From: Sphingomonas nostoxanthinifaciens
GTDB lineage: Bacteria; Pseudomonadota; Alphaproteobacteria; Sphingomonadales; Sphingomonadaceae
Assembly: GCF_019930585.1 (NCBI RefSeq)
Contig: NZ_CP082839.1
Span: 2,290,001-2,354,000, forward strand
Length of the DNA stretch: 64,000 bases
Direction: 5' to 3'
Position 1 is the stretch's first letter. Each line of letters opens with the position of its first letter. A program made the position numbers and the translations under genes. The notes below the pieces were generated by a model. The model was given only the letters and a program-made list of their open reading frames with translations. It searched no databases and was not told where the DNA came from. Below are positions 8,907 to 19,826 of this stretch, piece after piece.

Positions 8907-10093
8907 GCCGCTGCCGGCACCTGATAGTCGCGCGCGGCGGCGGACAGTTTCTCGATGCACTCGGCGATGTGGCTGTCATCGATGTTGAGCGGGGGCAGGA
9001 TCCGCACGACATTGTCGCCGGCGGCTACCGTCAGCAGGCCGTGATTGTCGCGCAGATGCGCCACGAAGGCGCGCGTATCGGTCTTGATCCGGATGCCGAG
9101 CATCAGGCCCATGCCGCGCACGCTTTCGAACAGATGATCGTGGTTCGGGATCATCTGTTCGAGCGCCTGGCGCAGCCGGTCGCCGCTGCGCTGTACGCCC
9201 ACGAGGAATTCCGGGGTCGAGACGATCGCGAACACCGCCTCAGCCGCCGCCATCGCGAGCGGGTTGCCGCCATAGGTCGATCCGTGCGTGCCGATCACCA
9301 TGCCTTTCGCCGCTTTCTCGGTGGCGAGGCATGCGCCGAGCGGGAAACCGCCGCCAATGCCCTTGGCCACGGCCATGATGTCGGGCGTGATCCCGTAATG
9401 CTCGTGCGCGAAGAAGGCGCCGGTGCGGGCATAGCCGCACTGGACCTCGTCGAGGATCAGCATCAGGCCGTGCGCGTCGGCCAGTGCGCGCAGGCCCTTC
9501 AGGAATTCCGGGGTGGCGGGCAGCACGCCGCCCTCACCCTGCACCGGCTCGACCAGGAAGCCCGCGCAATCGGGGCCGATCGCCGCCTCGGCCGCGGCGA
9601 GATCGTTGAACGGCACGACGGTGAAACCGGGCAGCAGCGGCTCGAACCCGTCGCGCATCTTCGGCTGGTCGGTCGCGGAAATCGTCCCGAGCGTCCGTCC
9701 GTGGAAGGCGTTCGAGAAGCTGATGATGCGATGCCGCTGGGGATGGCCGTCGGCATAATGATAACGCCGCGCGGTCTTGATCGCGCATTCGACCGCTTCG
9801 GCGCCCGAATTGGTGAAGAAGACGGTGTCGGCAAAGGTGCGCTCGACCAATTTCTCCGCAAACGCCTCGCCCCGCGGGCTGCCGTACAGGTTCGACACGT
9901 GCATCAAAGTCGCCGCCTGATCGGCGATCGCCTTCACCAGCGCCGGATGGGCGTGGCCGAGGATGTTGACCGCGATGCCGCTGGCGAAATCCAGATAGCG
10001 CTCGCCCTGCTCGCCGAACAGATACGCACCCTCGCCGCGCACCGGACGCACGCCACACCGCGGATAAACGGGCATCAGGGGCGTGATCGTCAT
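8903..10093 (-). CDS. argD: Acetylornithine aminotransferase
   Basis: 396 residues. A class III PLP aminotransferase that makes N-acetylornithine from N-acetylglutamate semialdehyde and glutamate. The cofactor-binding region [14 protein letters not shown] and the PLP lysine in [15 protein letters not shown] are present, plus [18 protein letters not shown] near the N-terminus. GGAG lies a few bases upstream of the ATG. It is first in argD-argF. The enzyme may also act on succinyldiaminopimelate, as known for relatives. Confidence 0.96.
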   Translation of the reverse strand: MTITPLMPVYPRCGVRPVRGEGAYLFGEQGERYLDFASGIAVNILGHAHPALVKAIADQAATLMHVSNLYGSPRGEAFAEKLVERTFADTVFFTNSGAEAVECAIKTARRYHYADGHPQRHRIISFSNAFHGRTLGTISATDQPKMRDGFEPLLPGFTVVPFNDLAAAEAAIGPDCAGFLVEPVQGEGGVLPATPEFLKGLRALADAHGLMLILDEVQCGYARTGAFFAHEHYGITPDIMAVAKGIGGGFPLGACLATEKAAKGMVIGTHGSTYGGNPLAMAAAEAVFAIVSTPEFLVGVQRSGDRLRQALEQMIPNHDHLFESVRGMGLMLGIRIKTDTRAFVAHLRDNHGLLTVAAGDNVVRILPPLNIDDSHIAECIEKLSAAARDYQVPAAA

Positions 10094-10153
10094 CGGTAGG
10101 GACTCCTTCGGGCAAATGCGTCGCTGGCGGAAAAAAGCTCCGGAAAAGCAAAA

Positions 10154-10174
10154 GGCGGCCCGAAGACGGCCGCC
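10154..10174 (-). terminator. Intrinsic terminator upstream of argD (after the PilZ gene)
   Basis: A 7-bp stem (GGCGGCC with GGCCGCC), 7-base loop, then TTTTGCTTTT on the minus strand. It sits between the PilZ gene and argD, so it most likely ends the PilZ transcript; an attenuator role for argD is possible. Confidence 0.6.
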
Positions 10175-10275
10175 TGCGCGCGCCTATAGCGGCGCAGCAG
10201 CGCCGGCGTCAACGCATTGGAGGAGAAGCAGGCCGATGCGCGATCGGCGCCTGCGATAACCGAAGCGCTTCGGCC

Positions 10276-10656
10276 TCAGCGCAGCCCGGGCCGCCACATC
10301 TGGCGCGACGGCTTGACCAGTTGCGGCTGGGGCGCGCCGGTGACCGGCTTGCGCGCGAGACGGGGATCGATCGGGTTGTCGAACGCGACACCGATGCGGC
10401 CGCTCGCGGTCCACGCGATGCGGCCCGGCACGGGGCCGATGCCGCGCAGGTCCACCTCGATCCGTTCCTCGCGCGAGAAGCTGACCGGCGCCTCGGCCAT
10501 CATCCCGCCGGGCGAGAGATTGCGCACCTTGACGGTGACGTCGATGCCGCCAAGGCGGCGCAGGACTGCCATGAGGAACATGCTGTCCCGCGGCTCGCTG
10601 CGCAGATGGGCGTGTTCGCCCTCCTGCTCGCGATCAGGGACAGACTGATGATCCAC
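10276..10656 (-). CDS. PilZ domain protein
   Basis: 126 residues from a GTG start (VDHQSVPDREQEG) preceded by GAGGA. The pattern RSEPRDSMFLMAVLRR, then VKVRNLSPGGMMAEAP, fits a single PilZ beta-barrel with the N-S-x-G-G-like ligand loop (N-L-S-P-G-G). PilZ domains often bind cyclic di-GMP, but the N-terminal RxxxR motif is only partly matched here, so binding is uncertain. The ORF stays open upstream without protein-like sequence. Another c-di-GMP protein is encoded near 61-63 kb. Confidence 0.75.
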   Translation of the reverse strand: MDHQSVPDREQEGEHAHLRSEPRDSMFLMAVLRRLGGIDVTVKVRNLSPGGMMAEAPVSFSREERIEVDLRGIGPVPGRIAWTASGRIGVAFDNPIDPRLARKPVTGAPQPQLVKPSRQMWRPGLR

Positions 10657-10736
10657 GTGTTCCTCGACGATTTGGGCTTCAGACCAGCAATGGCCTAAAA
10701 TGGATGACAAGCCGTTAAGCCGGCCATCCGTTCGTC

Positions 10737-11195
10737 TTATTCGTCGCGGGAGATCTTCTCGTTGCGCTCGTGCCGCTCCTGCGCCTCGACCGTCATCGTC
10801 GCGACCGGCCGTGCTTCGAGCCGGGCGAGCGAGATCGGCTCGCCGGTCACTTCGCAATAGCCATATTCGCCCTCGGCAATGCGGCGAATGGCCGCGTCGA
10901 TCTTGGCGATCAGCTTACGCTGGCGATCGCGCGTACGCAGTTCGATCGACCAGTCGGTCTCGCTCGAGGCGCGATCGGTGACGTCCGGCTCCCGCAGCGA
11001 ATCGACCTGCAGTTGCGCCAGCGTCTCCTTCGACTCGCGCAGGATCGAATCCCGCCAATCCAGCAGCTTACGCTTGAAATACGTCTGCTGACGCGGGTTC
11101 ATGAACGGCTCGGACGGCGTAGGCCGATAATCCGGTCCGATCTCCATGCTTAAGTGATCTTCGTCCCGCTCTTGGATACTCACAGCCGTAGCCAT
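10737..11195 (-). CDS. dksA: RNA polymerase-binding transcription factor DksA
   Basis: 152 residues from MATAVSIQER. A coiled-coil protein that enters the polymerase secondary channel and works with ppGpp. The coiled coil spans about residues 40-110 (YFKRKLLDWRDSILRESKET to KLIAKIDAAIRRIAEGEYG). The zinc finger is the degenerate alphaproteobacterial form, with a single Cys in YCEVTGEPISLARLEARP and VEAQERHE where other DksA have a Cys pair, so zinc is probably not bound. This matches known redox-insensitive alpha variants. Confidence 0.92.
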   Translation of the reverse strand: MATAVSIQERDEDHLSMEIGPDYRPTPSEPFMNPRQQTYFKRKLLDWRDSILRESKETLAQLQVDSLREPDVTDRASSETDWSIELRTRDRQRKLIAKIDAAIRRIAEGEYGYCEVTGEPISLARLEARPVATMTVEAQERHERNEKISRDE

Positions 11196-11289
11196 AACGC
11201 GCCATCCACCCCGATGGGGAGCGCGCCCCCGGCGCTCCCGCCTTTGCCCGGGGGGCCCATACCAATCAGAACCAGACCGGACAAGCGTC

Positions 11290-11318
11290 GGCGCGCGGTT
11301 CTTGCACAACCGCGCGCC
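11290..11318 (-). terminator. Candidate terminator after the duplicated-domain secreted protein
   Basis: A perfect 11-bp inverted repeat (11290-11300 with 11308-11318), 7-base loop, 28 bases beyond the stop of the secreted protein on the minus strand. The downstream side has no clear T tract, so confidence is moderate. Confidence 0.5.
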
Positions 11319-11345
11319 GGATCGTCCGAATGACGAGGCAAGAGC

Positions 11346-11888
11346 CTAGCTTGCGCCCTTGCCGCTCGCGGCCTTGGCCGCCGCGTCGAGCTGCTCGGCG
11401 GTCATGCCGATCATCAGCGCGCCGCCCTGCGCCTGGGCGAATGCGGTCTTCCGCAACTGGACCTTGGTGGTCGGCGTCTCGACCGTCACCAGATTGCCGG
11501 TGATCGCCGCGACCTTGCCGACATCGCCGCCCTGCGGGCCCTTCACCGGCGTGCCGACCGCAATCTCGGCTGGCTTGGACGCCTTGTTCACGGCCGCCTC
11601 GAGATCGGCCTTGGTCATGCCGATGACGAGGCCCTTGTCGCCCTGGGCGAAGGACGACACCGGGATCGACGCCTTCGCCGTACCCGTCGAAATGACGGCG
11701 TTTCCACCGGCGACCGAGTCGATCGTGCCGACTGGCGCGCCGCTCGTATCGCTGACCGTTGCGCCGGCAGTCACGTTCGGTGCCGCCGCCGTCGTGGCGG
11801 CCGCTGGAGTAGTCGTGCCACTATCCTGAGCAAATGCAGGTGCGGCCATCAGCGCGGTCGAAGCCAGCGCAATCGCAAAGATCTTCAT
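11346..11888 (-). CDS. Secreted protein with an internal two-copy repeat
   Basis: 180 residues. Signal peptide at residues 1-20 (MKIFAIALASTALMAAPAFA, then Q), a low-complexity Ala/Thr linker to residue 40, and two homologous units of about 60 residues (41-99 and 111-170). Each goes from GATVSDTSGAPVGTI or GTPVKGPQGGDVGKV to LVIGMTKADLEAA or LMIGMTAEQLDAA. The start is supported by a GGAGAG Shine-Dalgarno sequence. The beta-rich repeat resembles PRC-barrel-like sequence, but I cannot assign a function. It is probably periplasmic. Confidence 0.8.
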   Translation of the reverse strand: MKIFAIALASTALMAAPAFAQDSGTTTPAAATTAAAPNVTAGATVSDTSGAPVGTIDSVAGGNAVISTGTAKASIPVSSFAQGDKGLVIGMTKADLEAAVNKASKPAEIAVGTPVKGPQGGDVGKVAAITGNLVTVETPTTKVQLRKTAFAQAQGGALMIGMTAEQLDAAAKAASGKGAS

Positions 11889-11993
11889 CTTTACTCTCCT
11901 CTGTTTCACGAATGACACAATGAGGATTTGGCGACGAAGATGCATTGCGCCACCTTTTCAGCGGATGGATGGTGGCACGATTACGATGAACCG

Positions 11994-12428
11994 TTAGGAT
12001 GCGGTGTAATCGAGCAACGCCGCCTCGATCCGGTCGACCGGATGATTGGTCAGATCCTTGGCGATCTCAGCGGTGATCTTCGCCTGCGCCTTGGCATGGA
12101 AGTGCCGGCGCAACTCGCCCAGCGTGCGCGGCGGCGCGACGATGATGAGCGTCTCGAACTCGTCGGCCAGCGCGCCGCGATTGACGCGCTCGGCCGCTTC
12201 GACCGCGAAGCGATCCTCGGCCTGCTGATGAAAATCGCTCTCGTCGGCATTGTTGCCGCCGGGCATGCGGCCGGCGGGCGCGCTCTTGATGTCGCGATCG
12301 GCCTCGTCTGCCTGCTGTTCGGCGGCGACGACCTGCAGGTTCGGCTGTTGCGCATCACCCTCGTTGCGGAAGAACAGCATCTTCGCGCCGTCGGCGACGA
12401 GGATGCGGGCATCGTGGGGAATATGCAT
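11994..12428 (-). CDS. Host attachment family protein
   Basis: 144 residues, starting MHIPHDARILVADGAKMLFF. This opening followed by LQVVAAEQQADEADRDI, FHQQAEDRFAVEAAERVNR and FETLIIVAPPRTLGELRRHF is the pattern of the host_attach family (Pfam PF10116), named from a plant-associated relative. These are small cytoplasmic proteins of uncertain biochemistry, related to the eRF1/baeRF-type RNase-like fold. It is divergent from serS with 89 bases between starts. A role in plant interaction is not implied by sequence alone. Confidence 0.8.
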   Translation of the reverse strand: MHIPHDARILVADGAKMLFFRNEGDAQQPNLQVVAAEQQADEADRDIKSAPAGRMPGGNNADESDFHQQAEDRFAVEAAERVNRGALADEFETLIIVAPPRTLGELRRHFHAKAQAKITAEIAKDLTNHPVDRIEAALLDYTAS

Positions 12429-12430
12429 GA

Positions 12431-13794
<1,364 letters not shown>

Positions 13795-13795
<1 letters not shown>

Positions 13796-14559
13796 TGCGC
13801 ATCCTCGTCACCAACGACGACGGCATCGGCGCCGCCGGCATCCGCCTGCTGGAGCAGATCGCCCGCACCTTCTCCGACGATGTGTGGGTGGTGGCCCCCA
13901 TGGAGGAGCAATCGGGCAAAGGCCGCTCGCTCACCCTCACCCAGCCGCTGCGAATGCGCAGCTATGACGAGCGCCACTTCGCCGTGAGCGGCACGCCGAC
14001 CGACGCCGTCATCATGGCGCTCGCCGAGATCATGCCCGACAGGCGCCCCGATCTGATCCTGTCGGGCATCAACCGTGGCGCCAATCTGGGCGAGGATTGC
14101 CTGTATTCGGGGACGGTCGCCGCGGCGATGGAGGGCGCGCTCGCCGGCATCCGCTCGATCGCGCTCAGCCAGCGTTACGCGCACGAGGGAATGGGCTTCG
14201 ACGTCGCGTTCGATGCGGCCGAGCATTGGGCGCACAAGGTGCTGGCGCCGTTGCTGGAAACGCCGCTCGCACCGCGCACGCTCGTCAACATCAACTTCCC
14301 GCCGATCGCCGCCGATGCGGTGAAGGGCGTGAAGGTCGTCGCGCAGGGGCTGCGCGACTATGGCCGCCCGCAGCTCGAAAAGAGCAAGGATCCGCGCGGC
14401 TTCGATTATTGGTGGCTCAATCTCGGTCGCGTCGTCTGCACGCCCGAGGCAGACACCGATCTCGAGGCGATCGAGCAGGGCTATGTCACCGTCACGCCGC
14501 TGCATCTCGACCTGACCCATCAGGCGTCGCGCGCGGCGCTGGAGCAGATCTACCTGTGA
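13795..14559 (+). CDS. surE: 5'/3'-nucleotidase SurE
   Basis: 254 residues from MRILVTNDDG. Metal-dependent nucleotide phosphatase; the acidic metal site TNDDGI at the N-terminus and SGINRGANLGEDCLYSGTVA in the middle are intact. It follows serS with a one-base overlap and overlaps the NlpD-like gene in the same way. The pcm gene that often sits between surE and nlpD in other Proteobacteria is absent here. Confidence 0.96.
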
Positions 14560-15554
14560 TGCGCGTGGCCGGGCTCCTGCTGGCGGGCCTGGCGACGATC
14601 GCCGCCGCGTCGGACAACCCGCCGGCGTGGGAAGCCGCGAAGGTCACGCCCGCGGCCAGGGACGTCGTGGCATCCAGCTACGTCGTCAAGGACGGCGACA
14701 CGCTCGGGCTGATCGTGGCGAGAACGGGCGCCGGGGCCGACGCGATCGCGCAGGCGAACGCGCTCGAACCGCCCTTCCGCCTGCGGCTTGGCCAGCGGCT
14801 GAAGATCCCCGCCGGCCGTTATCACCGCGTCGCCAAGGGGCAGAGCGGCATCGCCATCGCCCGCGCTTATAGTGTCGAGTGGCACCGCATCGCCGAGCTC
14901 AACCATCTCGAGCCGCCCTACCAGCTGCGCGAGGGCCAGCGCCTGCTGCTGCCGAGCGCGAAGGAGGCCGCCAAGATGACGCTGGAAGAGCGCGCCGCCG
15001 CCTTCCACATCGACATCGACGATCTGGTGACCGGCGGCGAGCCCGCGCTGGCGCCCAAGGCCGAGAAGGCCAAGCCGGCCGCGCCGACGCGCAAGGCCGC
15101 CGAGGCGATCGCGCCGACCACGCCGGTCGCCCCGCCCCCGCCCGAGGCTGCGCCGGGCCGGTTTGGCTGGCCGGTCGAGGGCCGTATCCTCCGCACCTTC
15201 GGCCCGCAGGCCAATGGCGGCCGCAACGACGGCATCGACATTGCGGCGGCGGCGGGAACGCCGTTCGTCGCCACCGCCGACGGCGTGGTGGCTTATGCCG
15301 GCAGCCTCGCCGGCTTCGGCCAGCTCGTCCTGATCCGCCACGGCGGCAACTACCTCTCCGCCTACGGCCATGCGCAGAGCCTGAACGTCGCGCGCGGACA
15401 GGCGGTGCGGCGCGGCCAGACGCTCGGCAAGGTCGGCGCGACCGGCTCGGCGCCCGAACCCGAGCTGCATTTCGAGCTGCGCGCCGGCCGCAAGCCGGTC
15501 GATCCGCGCACGATGCTGCCGGCGAGCGCGAAAAGCGCCGCGCGGTCGGAATAA
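14559..15554 (+). CDS. LysM/M23 (NlpD-like) cell-wall amidase activator
   Basis: 331 residues: signal peptide (MRVAGLLLAGLATIAAAS), two LysM peptidoglycan-binding repeats (about residues 44-88, SYVVKDGDTLGLIV, and 90-130, YHRVAKGQSGIAIARA), a Pro/Ala linker, and a C-terminal M23/LytM domain (from GRFGWPVEGRIL). The first M23 zinc ligand, normally His in HxGIDI, is Asn here (RNDGIDIAA), while SAYGH and LHFELR remain. Loss of that His is typical of NlpD/EnvC, which activate amidases rather than cut peptidoglycan. It is coupled to surE by TGATG. Confidence 0.88.
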   Translation: MRVAGLLLAGLATIAAASDNPPAWEAAKVTPAARDVVASSYVVKDGDTLGLIVARTGAGADAIAQANALEPPFRLRLGQRLKIPAGRYHRVAKGQSGIAIARAYSVEWHRIAELNHLEPPYQLREGQRLLLPSAKEAAKMTLEERAAAFHIDIDDLVTGGEPALAPKAEKAKPAAPTRKAAEAIAPTTPVAPPPPEAAPGRFGWPVEGRILRTFGPQANGGRNDGIDIAAAAGTPFVATADGVVAYAGSLAGFGQLVLIRHGGNYLSAYGHAQSLNVARGQAVRRGQTLGKVGATGSAPEPELHFELRAGRKPVDPRTMLPASAKSAARSE

Positions 15555-15605
15555 AAGGCCGCTTATCCCGGTCATCTCCCCATAAGCTTGGCAAGGGGGA
15601 CGATC

Positions 15606-16241
15606 GTGAAGATACATCATGCGGCGCTTATCGCGGGCCTGCTGGCGGCCGCGCCGGCATACGCCGATTCGCTGTTCGAGCAGCTTTCGCCAACACCGAC
15701 CGGATATAGCGCCGGGACCGATTACGGCATTGCGAGCCCGGTCTATTATCTCGATGGGCCGCACATCATCGGCCCCTCGGTCGCCGACGTCACCGGCACG
15801 ATCTTCCGCCTGGCCGGCAGCGATGGCTCTTACGGGCTGTCGCTCGGCTGTGATGCCGGCGATTTCGGCAGCGGCGTCGCCGGGCACATCGTGCTGCTCA
15901 GCCGCGGCACGTGCCTGTTCGCCGAAAAGATCCACAATGCGCAGAATGCCGGCGCGCTGGCGGTGCTGGTAGCGGACTATGATCCCGCACCGCCCTCGCT
16001 GAACTATACCGGGCGCGACGATGCGGTGACGATCTTCGGATTCAGGATCTCGTCCGCGCTCGGCCAATTGCTTTCGGACGAGACACTGACCCAGACCACC
16101 CAGGTCCACATGGCGCTCGGCGACAATCTGGTGTCGAGCCTTGCGGTGCCCGAGCCTGCCAGCTGGGCCTTGTTCATCGGCGGCTTCGGCATGGTCGGAT
16201 CGGCCATGCGTCGTCGGAACACCAGGGTTGCGTTCGCCTGA
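15606..16241 (+). CDS. PA-domain PEP-CTERM exported protein
   Basis: 211 residues from GTG (VKIHHAALIAGLLAAAPAYA signal peptide), preceded by GGGGGA. The middle carries a protease-associated (PA) domain (IVLLSRGTCLFAEKIHNAQN, AGALAVLVADYD), a protein-interaction module usually inserted in proteases but here alone. The C-terminus is a PEP-CTERM sorting signal: VPEPASWALFIGGFGMVGSA followed by MRRR. It is predicted to be anchored and processed by an exosortase. Function beyond this is unknown. Confidence 0.85.
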   Translation: MKIHHAALIAGLLAAAPAYADSLFEQLSPTPTGYSAGTDYGIASPVYYLDGPHIIGPSVADVTGTIFRLAGSDGSYGLSLGCDAGDFGSGVAGHIVLLSRGTCLFAEKIHNAQNAGALAVLVADYDPAPPSLNYTGRDDAVTIFGFRISSALGQLLSDETLTQTTQVHMALGDNLVSSLAVPEPASWALFIGGFGMVGSAMRRRNTRVAFA

Positions 16242-16254
16242 CACCCGAATGCGC

Positions 16255-16280
16255 GGCGACGCTCCCGACGGAGCGTCGCC
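16255..16280. terminator. Hairpin between convergent genes
   Basis: A perfect 11-bp stem (16255-16265 with 16270-16280) around a CGAC tetraloop, 14 bases after the PEP-CTERM gene and before the end of the convergent DUF3089 gene. There is no U tract; a bidirectional terminator is likely. Confidence 0.6.
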
Positions 16281-16316
16281 CGTACGCCAGCCCGATCGGT
16301 CTCTGCGCCGGGCAGG

Positions 16317-17432
16317 CTAGCGCCCCTTCTTCTCCCACGCCGCCGATTGCGCGCTAACCAGGTCGAGCAGATTGCCCTCGACCAGGCTGATGTCGAGCGG
16401 GTGGATGCCCCAGCCGGGCGTGCGTGAGAATTCGCCGAAGATGCGTTCCATCATCGACTGAAACCACCCCTGCTCGATCCGCACCGCCAGCACGCTGCCG
16501 CGCTCGTCGGTGACGCATTCGGCGGTCAGCGCGCCCAGCGGCTCGAAGAAGGGCGGATCACCCGCCGGCATCGATGGCGACTTGCTGAAGAGAGGCTTCA
16601 GCGCGCCACGGCCGCCGCCGATCGCCGCCGGATTGACGCACAGCGGTGCCTGCCCCAGCCGCCCCTTGCCGAAGGCGCGCGCGCCATCGAGCGCGGTTGC
16701 GGGATAGCTCGACCAGGCGACGATGCAGCCGACCTGCCCGGTCGCATGGCAGGCGGGGATCGCCTTGAAGCTCGCCTGATCCAGATCGGGATTGCCCGCG
16801 AGATAGGCGCCGACCAGCAGCTTCTGCGCCGGCTTGCCGTCAATCTCCTCCGCGATCAGCCGCTTGAGCAGGATCGATCCCTGGCTGTGGCCGATCAGCA
16901 CGACTCCGCGCCCGTGATTGTCGTGCGCCATATAGCTGCGCCATGCATCGCGAATGTCGCGATAGGGCAAGGCGAACGACGCGGTGAGATCGCCATTGCC
17001 GGGATTGGCCATCCGCCAGCGCAGATGCGCCATCGTCAGCTGATGATAGAGCGGCGCGAAGGTGCGGCAGACCGACCCGAACCGCGCGAACTGTGCATGG
17101 ACCGAGCGCTTCTCGCCGCCGTCGGGCGTCAGGTCGCTGTACAGCGTCTGGTCCAGCGACGCGGTGGGATAGACGTAGAAGCAGTCGATCTTGGGGTCGG
17201 CCGCCGGCTGCCACGGCGTCACCGTCTTGTGCCCGTCGGCCGCGATCGTCACCGCATCCAGCCCAGCGACGCAGGTCGGCTCGGTCGTGCCCGGCCGGCA
17301 CATCCAGCTCGCGGGCTGGCTGTAATCGACCGGCGCGGTATCGCCCGCCTTGGGCTCCTCGGGCACCTGCGCGAGGGCCGGACCGAAGGCCGAGGCCAGC
17401 GCCACCAATCCAACGATAAAACGGCGCATCAT
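16317..17432 (-). CDS. Secreted DUF3089 alpha/beta-hydrolase
   Basis: 371 residues. Signal peptide [20 protein letters not shown]. The DUF3089 pattern is clear: [15 protein letters not shown] near residue 75, [14 protein letters not shown], and the nucleophile elbow [12 protein letters not shown] (Ser near 185), with a likely carboxyl-side acid and His further on. Members are alpha/beta-hydrolase-fold serine hydrolases without known substrate. An upstream in-frame codon is TTG; the ATG pair after GAGAGGG is preferred. It is divergent from rimO. Confidence 0.88.
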   Translation of the reverse strand: MMRRFIVGLVALASAFGPALAQVPEEPKAGDTAPVDYSQPASWMCRPGTTEPTCVAGLDAVTIAADGHKTVTPWQPAADPKIDCFYVYPTASLDQTLYSDLTPDGGEKRSVHAQFARFGSVCRTFAPLYHQLTMAHLRWRMANPGNGDLTASFALPYRDIRDAWRSYMAHDNHGRGVVLIGHSQGSILLKRLIAEEIDGKPAQKLLVGAYLAGNPDLDQASFKAIPACHATGQVGCIVAWSSYPATALDGARAFGKGRLGQAPLCVNPAAIGGGRGALKPLFSKSPSMPAGDPPFFEPLGALTAECVTDERGSVLAVRIEQGWFQSMMERIFGEFSRTPGWGIHPLDISLVEGNLLDLVSAQSAAWEKKGR

Positions 17433-17482
17433 TCCACCCTCTCGCAAAAGCGTGCGCGCGACGCTATGTGGCGCGCTTCCCT

Positions 17483-18814
17483 ATGGCAACCATCCTCCCC
17501 TCCCCGCCCAAGGTCGGCATGGTGTCGCTCGGCTGTCCGAAGAATCTCGTCGATTCCGAGCGTATCCTCACCAAGCTACGCGCCGATGGTTACAAGATGT
17601 CGCCGGATTATGCCGGGGCCGACATCGTGCTCGTCAACACCTGCGGCTTCCTCGACAGCGCCAAGGAGGAAAGCCTCGAGGCGATCGGCGAGGCGATCGC
17701 CGAGAACGGCCGCGTGATCGTCACCGGCTGCATGGGCAAGGAAGCCGAGACCATCCGTGCCCGCTTCCCGCAGGTGCTCGCCGTCACCGGCGCGCATCAA
17801 TATGAGCAGGTGGTCGGCGCGGTGCACGAGGCGGCGCCGATCCCGCCCTCTGCCTATCTGGATCTCATTCCCGAGCGCGACCTGAAGCTTACGCCGCGCC
17901 ATTACAGCTATCTGAAGATTTCGGAGGGCTGCAACCACCGCTGCTCCTTCTGCATCATCCCGGCGCTGCGCGGCGATCTGGTCAGCCGCCGCCCCGACGC
18001 GATCCTGCGCGAGGCGGAGAAACTGGTCGCGGCGGGCACGCGCGAATTGCTCGTCATCAGCCAGGATACGTCGGCCTACGGGCTCGACCTGCGCCACGCA
18101 TCGTGGCCGTGGAAAGGCGGCGAATTGCGCGCCGACATGACGCATCTGGCGGCGGCACTCGGCGAGCTCGGCGCATGGGTGCGGCTCCATTACGTCTATC
18201 CCTATCCGCACGTCGACCGCATCATTCCGCTGATGGCCGAGGGCAAGGTGCTGCCCTACCTCGACATTCCGTTCCAGCATGCCGCGCCGTCGGTGCTGCG
18301 CGCGATGAAGCGCCCCGCCAACGACGCCAAGGTGCTGGAACGGCTGGCGAACTGGCGCACGATTTGCCCCGACATTACGATCCGCTCGACCTTCGTCGTC
18401 GGCTTTCCCGGCGAAACCGCGGCCGATTTCGATTATCTGCTGCAGTGGCTCGAGGAAGCGCAGCTCGACCGGGTCGGCGCCTTCCGCTTCGAGCCGGTGG
18501 CCGGCGCCGCCGCCAACGATCTGCCCGGCGCGGTCCCCGAGGCCGTCAAGGAGGAGCGCTATGCCCGCCTGATGGAGCTGACCGCGCGCATCTCGGCCGC
18601 CAAGCTGCAGGCGAAGATCGGCCGCACGATCGACGTCATCATCGATGCCGCCGACGACGAGGGCGGCGCCACGGGCCGCTCCAAGGCCGACGCGCCCGAT
18701 ATCGACGGCGAGGTGTTCCTGCGCGACACGCACGGCCTCCAGCCCGGCGATTTCGTGCGGGTGCTGGTCGAGGATGCCGACGAGCACGATCTGTACGGCT
18801 TGCCGGTCGCCTGA
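17483..18814 (+). CDS. rimO: Ribosomal protein S12 methylthiotransferase RimO
   Basis: 443 residues from [10 protein letters not shown] (an in-frame GTG 15 bases earlier is possible). Radical SAM enzyme that adds a methylthio group to Asp of ribosomal protein S12. The N-terminal MTTase domain has [13 protein letters not shown] with conserved cysteines, the radical SAM cluster is CNHRCSFC followed by [12 protein letters not shown], and the C-terminal TRAM domain runs from about residue 370. [11 protein letters not shown] is typical of RimO rather than MiaB. Confidence 0.96.
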   Translation: MATILPSPPKVGMVSLGCPKNLVDSERILTKLRADGYKMSPDYAGADIVLVNTCGFLDSAKEESLEAIGEAIAENGRVIVTGCMGKEAETIRARFPQVLAVTGAHQYEQVVGAVHEAAPIPPSAYLDLIPERDLKLTPRHYSYLKISEGCNHRCSFCIIPALRGDLVSRRPDAILREAEKLVAAGTRELLVISQDTSAYGLDLRHASWPWKGGELRADMTHLAAALGELGAWVRLHYVYPYPHVDRIIPLMAEGKVLPYLDIPFQHAAPSVLRAMKRPANDAKVLERLANWRTICPDITIRSTFVVGFPGETAADFDYLLQWLEEAQLDRVGAFRFEPVAGAAANDLPGAVPEAVKEERYARLMELTARISAAKLQAKIGRTIDVIIDAADDEGGATGRSKADAPDIDGEVFLRDTHGLQPGDFVRVLVEDADEHDLYGLPVA

Positions 18815-18869
18815 GCTTCCCGCCGCCCGTGCGGCGCGTTAGGCCGTCGGGGCTATCGGGAGGCCGTCG

Positions 18870-19826
18870 ATGATTGCATTCGCCTTGTTCGCGTCGAGCA
18901 TCTCGGCAACCGCGCTGGGCCCGTGCGCCCCGGCGGACATCCAGGCCGCGCTGCGGACGGCGATCCCGGCGATGGGCGCCAACGATCCGGCCAAGGCGCG
19001 CATCGCCCTGGCGCCGATCGAGAATTGTCCGGTCGACGGCAATGCGAGCTACATCGCCCACGTCATGCGCGCCGACATCGCCGCACGCGAGCAGGATTGG
19101 GTCACCGCCCGCGCGATGCTGGCGAACGTCGCGGTCCATCCCGAACATGGGCTGAGCGCGCTGGCGGGCGCGATCCGGCTGCGCGCGGATCAGGGCCTCG
19201 GCGACGCCCCGGCCTTCGCCGCCGATCGCGCTGCCCTGCTCGCGGCGCAGGACGGCGAACTGGCGCGGGCCGGCAGGAAGGTGGAAAGCTTCCGCACCGG
19301 CGCGGCGCGCGTGGACGCCTATCAGGCCGAATTCGATCAGGGTGGCTTCCACCGCATGGTCGAATTCGTCGTCACGCCCGACGATACGTCCGCCTACCCC
19401 GTCGCGATCATGCTGACCGACGATCGCACCGCGCTCCAACTGGGCACCGCGCTCGCCAAGCCCGGCCAGCCCGCACCCGCGCACGTCTGGTTCGTTGACC
19501 TCTACACATGTGGCGGCCATTCGACGCTGGGCCCGGTGAAGCAGCCGCTGGGCGCCGACGCACCCGATTATGCCGAGGTCAAGGCCAAGGCGGTCGCGGC
19601 GCTCGCCGACGGCAGGGCGATCGCCGCGACACCGCCGCTGCCGGGGGCCTGCCCCGGGGCCGCGGTGGATGCTGCCGGGGCTCGGCCTGCGCTCGGCGCC
19701 GCCGCCCGCACCGAAGACGTAACGTGGCGAGCGGAGCATCGACCGGCGGCGCCCGCCTGCCGCTTGTCGCCCGACGGACGGAGCCATATCATTCCTGCAT
19801 GGGAACGAGTCGCGCGCTCTTCTTAG
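18870..19826 (+). CDS. Secreted protein of unknown function (TPR-like start)
   Basis: 318 residues from MIAFALFASSISATALGP, a probable signal peptide. The first half is helical and Ala-rich (AALRTAIPAMGANDPAKARI, REQDWVTARAMLANVA), resembling degenerate tetratricopeptide sequence. The later part has FVVTPDDTSAYPVAIMLTDD and TCGGHSTLG. The last 60-70 residues are compositionally different and may be poorly conserved. It overlaps the next gene by 28 bases. I recognise no domain with certainty. Confidence 0.6.
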   Translation: MIAFALFASSISATALGPCAPADIQAALRTAIPAMGANDPAKARIALAPIENCPVDGNASYIAHVMRADIAAREQDWVTARAMLANVAVHPEHGLSALAGAIRLRADQGLGDAPAFAADRAALLAAQDGELARAGRKVESFRTGAARVDAYQAEFDQGGFHRMVEFVVTPDDTSAYPVAIMLTDDRTALQLGTALAKPGQPAPAHVWFVDLYTCGGHSTLGPVKQPLGADAPDYAEVKAKAVAALADGRAIAATPPLPGACPGAAVDAAGARPALGAAARTEDVTWRAEHRPAAPACRLSPDGRSHIIPAWERVARSS

